The translations under genes were made by a program, and so were the position numbers. From JAAYVZ01 sp035403265 (GTDB lineage Bacteria > Acidobacteriota > Thermoanaerobaculia > Thermoanaerobaculales > Thermoanaerobaculaceae), in the NCBI GenBank assembly GCA_035403265.1, contig DAONEV010000075.1, forward strand, positions 1 through 14,160: a DNA stretch of 14,160 nucleotides, read 5' to 3'. Positions 1 to 6,807 of the stretch are shown here, one piece after another. The notes below the pieces were generated by a model that saw nothing but the letters and a program-made list of their open reading frames with translations, ran no database searches and was not told the DNA's origin. Numbering within the stretch: position 1 is the stretch's first letter; the number at the start of each line of letters is the position of its first letter.

Positions 1-28
1 CCCAAGTGGGCGCCCTGTGGGGGCGTGC

Positions 29-757
29 TTATGAGATGGCGGTGAAGCTGGCCAACGCCGGCTCGGTGATGCCGGCCTCGTGGCAGTCCGGGAGCACTGG
101 TGTGTCGAGCCCACCGGCCTGGGCCACGGCGCGCGCCCAGGCGCCGCCGGCGTTGATCACGGTCTCGCTGGCGTAGCCGCCCTTGTCCGTGCGCACCCCC
201 ACCACCTGGGATCGCCGGCGCATCAACCCGGTGACCCGTTCGCCGAAGCGGCACGTCACCCCGAGCGCCCGGGCGCGGCGGTGGAACGCCAGGCACGAGA
301 GCATCGGCGAGGCGGAGCCGTCCTCGGGGGAGAAGGTGCCACCCCGCAGTCCCTCGGGGTTGAGGCTCGGCACACGGGCGAGGAGTGCCTCGCGGCCGTA
401 CCAGTCGATGTTCAACCCGTAGCTCTTCTGGACCTTCAACAGGTCCCCGAGGAGCCTTTCCTCGTGCTCGCGGTAGGCGACAAAGCAGTAGCCGCCCTGC
501 ATCCACTCGATGTGGTCGCCGTGGGTCTGCTCCCAGGTCGAGAAGGTGGCGAGCGAGTCCAGGCAGAGCCGGATCTTGGCCGGGGCCGAGTGGGTGGCGC
601 GGATGCCGCCGATGGCACACTTGTTGGAGCCCTGCCCGGGGGAGGCGAACTGGTCGATGACAAGGACCTTGAGGCCCTTCTCGGCCAGGTACATGGCGGT
701 GGGCATGCCGACCGAGCCGGCGCCGACGACGATGGCGTCGAAAGTTGCGGTGGACAT
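29..757 (-). CDS. FAD-dependent oxidoreductase, DAO fold (small catalytic subunit), C-terminally truncated
   Basis: The product is predicted to oxidise the C-N bond of an amino or imino acid, using FAD, as the partner of the Fe-S flavoprotein encoded just upstream. The N-terminus has a Rossmann FAD motif GAGSVG (residues 12-17), followed by the GGIRATHS stretch and by GTFSPEDGSASP, both typical of the DAO / sarcosine-oxidase-beta group. The start ATG (755-757) overlaps the upstream TGA by one base (TGATG), with a strong GGGAGG six bases before it, so the two genes are probably translationally coupled. The frame closes at a TAA (29-31) after only 242 residues. Members of this family are usually about 370-400 residues, and recognisable similarity fades after the HEAGITEP stretch near position 60. 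The C-terminal third, which completes the FAD and substrate sites, is therefore missing. This could be a real truncation, a frameshift or a contig-edge artefact. The substrate cannot be named. Confidence 0.78.
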   Translation of the reverse strand: MSTATFDAIVVGAGSVGMPTAMYLAEKGLKVLVIDQFASPGQGSNKCAIGGIRATHSAPAKIRLCLDSLATFSTWEQTHGDHIEWMQGGYCFVAYREHEERLLGDLLKVQKSYGLNIDWYGREALLARVPSLNPEGLRGGTFSPEDGSASPMLSCLAFHRRARALGVTCRFGERVTGLMRRRSQVVGVRTDKGGYASETVINAGGAWARAVAQAGGLDTPVLPDCHEAGITEPALASFTAIS

Positions 758-2889
758 CACACACCTCCCTCGTGGGCCGACACGGTGTGGACCTTGGGGG
801 CGTCCTTGGCTGGCCCCTCGCCGGTGATGACGCCGGCGAAGGCCCCCAGCGGCACCTCCATGACAAGCGGCCGCTGGGTGAGATCGGTAACCTCTGGCAG
901 CGCCACCCCTTCCTCGCGGAAAAGCCGTTTGATGAGCGTTGGGCAGGTCTTGCCGCCGCACGCGCCCATGCCGGCGCGGGTGGCGGCCTTGAGCTGGTTG
1001 AGGTCGCGGACGCCGGCGCGGATCAGGGAGCGGATCTGCCCGGCGGTGACGCGTTCGCATCGGCACACGATCTCGTCGTCGGCGATGCGCGCGATGCTCG
1101 CCTCGAGCGGCTGGGTGACCCACGGCTCCTGGACGCGGATGCCCGCGATGAGCTTGGCGATCTCGCGGGGCGCCCGCACCCGGACCATCAGGGCGTGATC
1201 AGCGAACTTGGGCGCCCGCACCTTGACGACCGGGACGTTGCCGAGGACCTGCCCCTCGGTGTCCAGCACGGTCACGCCGTCACCCTCGTTGATCATGGTG
1301 CGGGTGAACTCGTAGGGGATGGTGACCATGGCCGCGTCCTTGTCGCTCCGGAAGTCGACGAGGGTGATGGCGAGGCCTGGGCACACCGCGACGCACTGCT
1401 CGCAGGCGATGCAGTCCTCCTCGATGAAGGTCGGCAGGCCGAGGATGTCGTCCCCCTCGATCCGGATGGCGTGTTTGGGGCAGATCGAGGTGCAGGGGTT
1501 GCAGGGAATTTCCTGGCTGCAGTGGAAGACCGGGAATACGCCCTGCTCGTCGTCGGGGATCTCCTCGGTGACGGTGGCGCCGGGACGGGACTTGAGGACC
1601 TCGGCGGTCTTGTGCCACTCGGGCGGAACCTCGCCGACGTCGCGGCCGAGCAGCTTGGCGATCTCGAGGCCCCGGATCTTCCCTGTGAACATCGCCGCCG
1701 ATGCCTCGGCAATCTCCTCGGCGTCGCCCCCGGCGAACACGGGCAGCCCAAACTCCTTCGCCTTCCTGTGGAACTCGTCCACCGGGTCGAGCCCCACCGC
1801 TACCAGCACCGTGTCGCACGCGAACGTCTTCTCGGTACCAGGTATCACACTCCAACTACTGTCGATCTCGGCAACCGTCACCGAGCTGACCTCCTCCTCG
1901 CCGTTGGCCGAGACCACGGTATGGGAGGTGTAGATCGGTACCCCCATGCGAGCCAGCTTGTCCTTGTGCACCTTGTAGCCGCCGCAGTCGGGCAGCGCCT
2001 CGCACAGCCCCACGACCTGGATGCCGGCCTGCAGGGCGTGATACGCGGCGATGAGGCCGACGTTGCCGCCGCCGACCACGAACAGCCGCTCGGTGGGGCG
2101 CACCAGATCGCGGTTGACGAGGGTCTGGAACGCCCCGGCGCCGTACACCCCGGGCAAGGTGTTGCCACGGAAGACGAGTGACTTCTCCCGCGCCCCGGTG
2201 GCCACCAGCAGGACCTGGGGCTGGACGATGAAGTAGTGCCCCTGGCGGAGAATGCCCACCTTGCGGTCCGAGAACACGGCGAGCGCCATGGAGTCGGTCC
2301 ACACCCGCACGTTCTCGAAGGAACGCACCTCGGCCTCGAGCTTGGAGGCGATGTCGATGCCACGGGTGCCGGCATGGCAGGCTTCGATCGAGCCGAAGAA
2401 CTTGTGGGTCTGCAGCACCAGCTTGCCGCCCAGCCTCTCCTTGTCGTCGACGACAACCACGCCGACGCCGGCGCGCCCGAGCTCGATCGCCGCCGACAGC
2501 CCGGCCGGGCCGCCGCCGAGGATCAGACACTCCACCTCCACCGTCTCGATGGCGTGGAGCTGCCACCCCTGCTCGGGGATCGGCAGCTCGGGTGGGGCGT
2601 CGAGAGGGTCGACGCGCATCCCCGGCTTGACCGGCACCATGCACGACTTGACCGCCAGGCCGTCGGCGATCACCGCGCACTGGGCGCACTGGCCGTTGGC
2701 GCAGTAGATGCCTTGCGGGGCGCCGTCCTTGGGGTGGTGACCGAAGACCCGCACGCCGTTGGCGAAGAGCGCCGACGCGATGGTCTCTCCGGGCCGCGCC
2801 GACAGCTCCTGGCCGCGCCAGAGGAACGCAAAGCGGGGGGTGTCGGGCACAGTCAGAATGGGATGTTGGGTGACGCGAAAGTCGGGCAT
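757..2889 (-). CDS. Multidomain Fe-S/FAD/NAD oxidoreductase, large subunit of an amine/imino-acid dehydrogenase (HcnA-HcnB-like fusion)
   Basis: This 710-residue flavoprotein probably passes electrons from the DAO-fold subunit to an electron carrier. Domains in order: a [2Fe-2S] ferredoxin-like domain with C63, C68, C71 and C83; a pyridine-nucleotide-disulphide-oxidoreductase fold with FAD motif GGGPAG (125-130) and NAD motif GGGNVG (273-278); a two-cluster ferredoxin-like insert with C457, C463, C466, C470 and C493, C496, C499, C503; and a BFD-like [2Fe-2S] domain with CxC (C609, C611) and CGGKTC (C644, C649). The architecture matches large subunits of opine oxidase, hydroxyproline dehydrogenase and HcnAB-type enzymes, here with the small HcnA-like part fused on. 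The ATG at 2887-2889 is chosen because GGGAG lies eight bases upstream and homology begins there; a GTG at 2950-2952 would add 21 unlikely residues. The physiological substrate is unknown. Confidence 0.9.
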   Translation of the reverse strand: MPDFRVTQHPILTVPDTPRFAFLWRGQELSARPGETIASALFANGVRVFGHHPKDGAPQGIYCANGQCAQCAVIADGLAVKSCMVPVKPGMRVDPLDAPPELPIPEQGWQLHAIETVEVECLILGGGPAGLSAAIELGRAGVGVVVVDDKERLGGKLVLQTHKFFGSIEACHAGTRGIDIASKLEAEVRSFENVRVWTDSMALAVFSDRKVGILRQGHYFIVQPQVLLVATGAREKSLVFRGNTLPGVYGAGAFQTLVNRDLVRPTERLFVVGGGNVGLIAAYHALQAGIQVVGLCEALPDCGGYKVHKDKLARMGVPIYTSHTVVSANGEEEVSSVTVAEIDSSWSVIPGTEKTFACDTVLVAVGLDPVDEFHRKAKEFGLPVFAGGDAEEIAEASAAMFTGKIRGLEIAKLLGRDVGEVPPEWHKTAEVLKSRPGATVTEEIPDDEQGVFPVFHCSQEIPCNPCTSICPKHAIRIEGDDILGLPTFIEEDCIACEQCVAVCPGLAITLVDFRSDKDAAMVTIPYEFTRTMINEGDGVTVLDTEGQVLGNVPVVKVRAPKFADHALMVRVRAPREIAKLIAGIRVQEPWVTQPLEASIARIADDEIVCRCERVTAGQIRSLIRAGVRDLNQLKAATRAGMGACGGKTCPTLIKRLFREEGVALPEVTDLTQRPLVMEVPLGAFAGVITGEGPAKDAPKVHTVSAHEGGV

Positions 2890-2942
2890 GTGGGAAGCTC
2901 CCGGGCGGTCGGAGGGGAGGGCGACCGCCGCTTCGGGCGGCG

Positions 2943-2971
2943 ACAGTACCACCTTGCGGCTTCTGTCACAA
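2943..2971 (-). promoter_or_regulatory. Candidate sigma-70-type promoter for the dehydrogenase pair
   Basis: On the minus strand, TTGTGA (2966-2971) and TACTGT (2943-2948) are separated by exactly 17 bases. The predicted start of transcription would give a leader of roughly 45 bases before the ATG at 2889. The match to the consensus is modest (4/6 and 3/6). Its position in the 107-base gap after lpxC suggests the dehydrogenase operon has its own promoter. Confidence 0.3.
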
Positions 2972-2996
2972 GCGTTCCGGGCCCGAGTGGCCGGTC

Positions 2997-4274
2997 TTAC
3001 CCGGCCAGGAGCAGCCGCTGCAGCGCGATGTTGTCGCGGTGGCCCGTGAACGCCGCGGTGATGCGCCCCCGCACCGGATAGCCCAGCAGGTAGAGGTCGC
3101 CGACGATGTCGAGAATCTTGTGGCGGACGAACTCGTCGGGGAACCGCAGCGCCGTGTTGATGACGTTGTCCTCGCCCACCAGGATGAAGTTGTCGAGGCG
3201 TCCGCCCGAGCCCAGGCCCAGCTCCTTGATCATCGGCAGATCGCGCAGGAAGCCGAAGGTGCGCGCCGGGGCGATCTGGGCCTGGAAGGCGTCGAAGGCG
3301 GTGAGGCGAAAGTCGAAGAACTGCTCCCCGATGGGCGGCGGGTAGCGCAGCCGATAGGCGATCTGCAGGGTGTCGGCCGGCTCGATGACCATGCGCTTGT
3401 CGCCGCGCAGCGGCAGCTCGTAGCGGTGGTCGATGACCACCTCCCGCCGCGGCACTCCCTGCTCCTCGATACCGATCTCCTCGAGACGCTGGCAGAACTC
3501 GATCGCCGAGCCGTCGATGACCGGGATCTCCCCGTGCACCTTGACGAGTAGGTTGGTGATACCGGCAGCATGCAGGGTGGCGAGCAGGTGCTCGACGGTC
3601 CGCACCTCCTCGCCGTCGCGCGAGATCGTGGTCGCGTACTCGGTGTCCCCCACCGACGCGAGGTGGGCGGGAATCTGGGTCCCCTGGGGCAGGGTCACGA
3701 AGTGCACCCCGCTGTCAGGTGGCAGCGGCTGCAGCACGAGGCCGGTCCGGCTGCCGGAGTGCAGGCCGAGCCCGTAGATCACGCTCGACGAGCGGATCGT
3801 GCGCTGGGGCTGCCGGCCGGGGCGAACCAGGCGCCAGACGGGCGGGGGCGCAAACACCCGTGCCGGCTCGGTTCCGGTCGCGACGTCCAAGAGCGGCGCG
3901 CCCCTCCCTCGGCGAGCCGCCAGGGCACCGTTGAGCGCCTCCATGATCCGCTCGTAGGCGAGCGGCTTTTCCAGGTAGTCATGGGCGCCGAGCTTGATCG
4001 ACTTGACGGCGGTGGCTGCCTGGCCGTGCCCTGACATCATGATGACCGCGGCCTTGGGGTCGAGCTCGCGCAGCGCCTTGAGGGTCTCGAGCCCGTCGCG
4101 GTCGGGCAGCCAGACGTCCAGGAACACGGCGACTGGCCGCCGCTTCCGGTAGACGGAGATTGCCTCCTCACCGGAGGCCGTGGCCTCCACCTCGTAGCCC
4201 TCGTCCCCGAGGATCTGCCCCAGGATGGCGAGGATGCCAGGCTCGTCGTCGACGATGAGGACCAGATCCTTCAT
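2997..4274 (-). CDS. lpxC: Response-regulator receiver domain fused to LpxC (UDP-3-O-acyl-N-acetylglucosamine deacetylase)
   Basis: LpxC removes the acetyl group from UDP-3-O-acyl-GlcNAc in the cytoplasm, the committed step of lipid A synthesis. The C-terminal part (about residues 158-425) carries the family's key residues: catalytic/zinc-site TVEH (E228, H229), HKxxD (H385, K386, D389) with D393, and the late histidine H412 in FTGH; GLGLHSG and ARTFGFLRD are also family signatures. Residues 1-120 are a complete CheY-like receiver domain with acidic D9 and D10, phospho-acceptor D53, S81, Y100 and K103, so it looks competent for phosphorylation. A Pro/Arg-rich linker of about 37 residues joins them in one uninterrupted frame. 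The ATG at 4272-4274 is chosen because the receiver fold starts there; its ribosome binding site is weak. Ordinary LpxC is about 280-310 residues with no receiver domain. No histidine kinase is encoded in the window. Confidence 0.93.
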   Translation of the reverse strand: MKDLVLIVDDEPGILAILGQILGDEGYEVEATASGEEAISVYRKRRPVAVFLDVWLPDRDGLETLKALRELDPKAAVIMMSGHGQAATAVKSIKLGAHDYLEKPLAYERIMEALNGALAARRGRGAPLLDVATGTEPARVFAPPPVWRLVRPGRQPQRTIRSSSVIYGLGLHSGSRTGLVLQPLPPDSGVHFVTLPQGTQIPAHLASVGDTEYATTISRDGEEVRTVEHLLATLHAAGITNLLVKVHGEIPVIDGSAIEFCQRLEEIGIEEQGVPRREVVIDHRYELPLRGDKRMVIEPADTLQIAYRLRYPPPIGEQFFDFRLTAFDAFQAQIAPARTFGFLRDLPMIKELGLGSGGRLDNFILVGEDNVINTALRFPDEFVRHKILDIVGDLYLLGYPVRGRITAAFTGHRDNIALQRLLLAG

Positions 4275-4359
4275 GGCGGCAGTGTCCCGCCCCTGTCCCC
4301 ACCCGTCAACCACCCGAGCCTGAGGTCCGCGACCCGTGGTTCGCACCGCCGCTTCCCGA

Positions 4360-6792
4360 TCAATGGTTGGGTGGGGGCTGGATCCGCAGCAACGTGCCCA
4401 GCACCTCGTGGCAGGTCAGCCACTCCTGGGCTGGCACCTCGCCTTGCCCGGCGGCGGCGCGCTGGGCGCTGACCACCTCGGCGGGCAGACGGAAGAAGGC
4501 GTTCTGGATCTTCCAGAAGTCCACCTCGAACGGCAGGGTGGCGGCCAACCCGATCGCCGCCGTGAGGTCCTGGAGCGCCTTGAACTCCCGGGGCTGGGTG
4601 GCCATGCGCGCCGCCAGCCGGTGCAGGGTGCCGCGTAGCACGAAGGAAAGCCCTGGGCCGTCAAGGGCGACGTGGAAGAGGCTCGCCTCCGCCAGCAGGG
4701 CATGGATCGCCTCGAGAGGCAGCGGATCCTCCCGAAACGCCTGTCGCAGGCCTGAGTTGAGCACGAACTCGGCGGTGGCACGCAAGGCCTGGGGTAGCGG
4801 CGTTCCGAGGTCGGAGAGAAAACGCATGAGCGGCGCCTGCTTCTCGTAGACCTGCCGGTAGGCGGCGGCCGTCTCGTCGAGGGTGGAGTCGAGGATCTGC
4901 GCCAGGATGCGGCGCTGCTCGTCCTTGAACAACGACTTGAGGGAGTAGGTCAGCGCGAGGTGGCGGTCGAGCGCACGCAGGGTGGCCGGCAGGTCGGCCC
5001 GGGAGAACGCGCCCAGGACCTCGGTGACGAGGCCGTGGTACTCCTCCTCGCCCTGGCTCACACGGACGCCGCCGGTCAGATTGTGGTCGCCCAGGTGCAG
5101 CACGCCGTAGGTCAGCAACGTCGACTCGCGGGTCACCTCCGAGGTGATCTCGAGGCGTCCCACGGCGAGCCGCGCGCGCCCGGCCTGGGCGGTGTGATGG
5201 TCCGGGCGCTGAAGCCGGAAGCCGCGGCCGAGCAGCCCGTTGGCACCCGCTCCGAAGAGGGAGGAGATGGCCGCGTGGGCGCCGACCTTGTTGAGGTCGG
5301 CGGCGGCGGGCTTGACCTGGCGGATGAAGACCTCGGCGCCGCTCCCGATCGCCGGCACATTGGAGGGTGCCCTCGCGAGCAGCTCCAGAAAGGTCGGCTC
5401 GAGACGGCGCTCGGTCAGCTCCTCGGCGAGGTGGAGCGCCCGCCCGGCGTACTGCAGCACCTGTGTCGCCTCCAGGCCCGAGATCTCGTCGAAGAACCAG
5501 CCGCAGCTCGTGTACATGAGCATGGCGTGGCGCTGCATCTCGAGCAGCTTGAGGATGTTGATCTCGTCGGTCGGGGCCAGGGGTCGGCGGGCGTGGCGGC
5601 TGAGGAACGCGTCCACGACTGCGGTCGAGCGGTCCAGCACGAGCTCGACGTAGGCGTCGCGGCTGGCCCAGACATCGGCCAGCAGCTCGCCTCCCTGCTG
5701 CTCGAAGATCGCCGCCAGCTCGTCGCGCAGCCAGTCGAGGGCGTGCCGCAGCGGCCCCCGCCAGGCCTGGTCCCAGCCCGGGTTGGCCCCCGTCGCGCAC
5801 CCGCAATCGGAGCGCCAGCGCTCGATGCCGTGGGAGCAGCTCCAGGAGGTGTTGTCGAGGATTTCCACCTCGAAGGCGGGCGGATGAATGGCGAGGAACT
5901 CACCGTAGTTGGTGAGCCGGGCATGGCGGGTCGACTCGAGGTGGCTGAGCGACCACGCGAGGGCCATCTCCCCGAAGCGGTGGTGGTGCCCGTAGGTCTC
6001 ACCGTCCGTGGCGATGTGCTCGAGCTGGTCCCAGCCGGGGTTCTCGGAGAAGCCGCCGAGCAGGCGGCGGACGAACCCCTCGCCGTTGGTCAGCAGGCGC
6101 TCGAACGCCACGGCGCGGGAGGCCGGTCCGTCGTAGAAGAAGACGGCGAGGTGCCGTCCCTCGGGCAGCAGCACCATGTACGGTCGGGTGGGGTCGACGC
6201 GCGCCCCCGACACGTCGTGCCACTGGGCCTCGCCGAGGCGGCGGACCCGGCCCGCCTGGTGGGGCGCCAGGATGGTGAAGCGCACCCCGTGCTCGGCCAG
6301 CACCGAGAGGGTCTCCAGGTTCACCGCCGTCTCCGGTAGCCACATTCCCTCCGCCTCGCGGCCGAACCGGTGCCGGAAGTCGGCGAGACCCCACAGCACC
6401 TGAGTCACCTTGTCGCGCCTCTTGGCGAGCGGCATGATCAGGTGGTTGTAACCCTGGGCGAGCGCCGAGCCGTGGCCCGAGAAGCGCTCGCGGCTGAGCT
6501 GGTCCGCCTCCAGCACCGCGGCGTAGGTCTCCGCGTCGTACCGCTCCATCCAGGCCAGCAAGGTGGGGCCGAAGTTGAACGAGATCCGGCTGTAGTTATT
6601 GAGGATGTTCGTGATGCGGCCCGAGCCGTCGAGGATGCGAGCCGTCGCGTTGGGGGCGTAGCACTCCGCCGAGACGCGCTCGTTCCAGTCGTGGTACGGG
6701 TAGGCCGAGTCCTGGACCTCGACGGCGTCGAAGTACGGATTCTCCCGCGGCGGCTGGTAGAAATGCCCGTGGATGCAGAGGTAACGCGCCAT
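4360..6792 (-). CDS. Glycoside hydrolase family 57 protein with DUF3536
   Basis: This 810-residue protein is related to GH57 alpha-glucan enzymes (amylases, 4-alpha-glucanotransferases, branching enzymes). The N-terminal barrel shows the family's histidine motif (HGHFYQPP, H8 and H10), the MWLPET stretch with probable nucleophile E154, and the ATDGETYGHH stretch with probable acid D263. The region from about residue 300 to the C-terminus, with the SWSCSHGIERW and SDCGC stretches, corresponds to the DUF3536-type extension, whose role is not established. The ATG at 6790-6792 lies 15 bases after the glgB stop, with GGGG about ten bases upstream, so the two are almost certainly cotranscribed and share alpha-glucan as substrate. 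There is no signal peptide, so action is cytosolic. The exact activity (hydrolysis, disproportionation or branching) cannot be told from sequence. Confidence 0.88.
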   Translation of the reverse strand: MARYLCIHGHFYQPPRENPYFDAVEVQDSAYPYHDWNERVSAECYAPNATARILDGSGRITNILNNYSRISFNFGPTLLAWMERYDAETYAAVLEADQLSRERFSGHGSALAQGYNHLIMPLAKRRDKVTQVLWGLADFRHRFGREAEGMWLPETAVNLETLSVLAEHGVRFTILAPHQAGRVRRLGEAQWHDVSGARVDPTRPYMVLLPEGRHLAVFFYDGPASRAVAFERLLTNGEGFVRRLLGGFSENPGWDQLEHIATDGETYGHHHRFGEMALAWSLSHLESTRHARLTNYGEFLAIHPPAFEVEILDNTSWSCSHGIERWRSDCGCATGANPGWDQAWRGPLRHALDWLRDELAAIFEQQGGELLADVWASRDAYVELVLDRSTAVVDAFLSRHARRPLAPTDEINILKLLEMQRHAMLMYTSCGWFFDEISGLEATQVLQYAGRALHLAEELTERRLEPTFLELLARAPSNVPAIGSGAEVFIRQVKPAAADLNKVGAHAAISSLFGAGANGLLGRGFRLQRPDHHTAQAGRARLAVGRLEITSEVTRESTLLTYGVLHLGDHNLTGGVRVSQGEEEYHGLVTEVLGAFSRADLPATLRALDRHLALTYSLKSLFKDEQRRILAQILDSTLDETAAAYRQVYEKQAPLMRFLSDLGTPLPQALRATAEFVLNSGLRQAFREDPLPLEAIHALLAEASLFHVALDGPGLSFVLRGTLHRLAARMATQPREFKALQDLTAAIGLAATLPFEVDFWKIQNAFFRLPAEVVSAQRAAAGQGEVPAQEWLTCHEVLGTLLRIQPPPNH

Positions 6793-6807
6793 GTCCGGAG
6801 GTCCCCG

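Noticed and set aside
80..2181. Long plus-strand open frames (80-1198 and 745-2181)
   Set aside because: They lie antisense to the two dehydrogenase genes, whose motifs are unmistakable; the products have the low-complexity Gly/Ala/Asp/Arg composition expected of antisense frames in GC-rich DNA.
2925..2940. CCGCC/GGCGG hairpin as a terminator after lpxC
   Set aside because: Only five base pairs, no T run on either strand, and it lies downstream of the promoter candidate for the next gene.
2890..2952. Extended GTG start for the Fe-S flavoprotein
   Set aside because: The added 21 residues resemble no family sequence and the ATG at 2889 has a well-spaced ribosome binding site.
3780..3800. Separate internal start for a stand-alone LpxC
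   Set aside because: The only in-frame candidate near the boundary is a GTG inside conserved LpxC sequence with no ribosome binding site, so a single fused product is more likely.
4281..4309. TTGACG...GACACT promoter for lpxC
   Set aside because: Spacing is 17 bases, but the -10 would end six bases before the ATG, leaving essentially no leader; the -10 match is poor.
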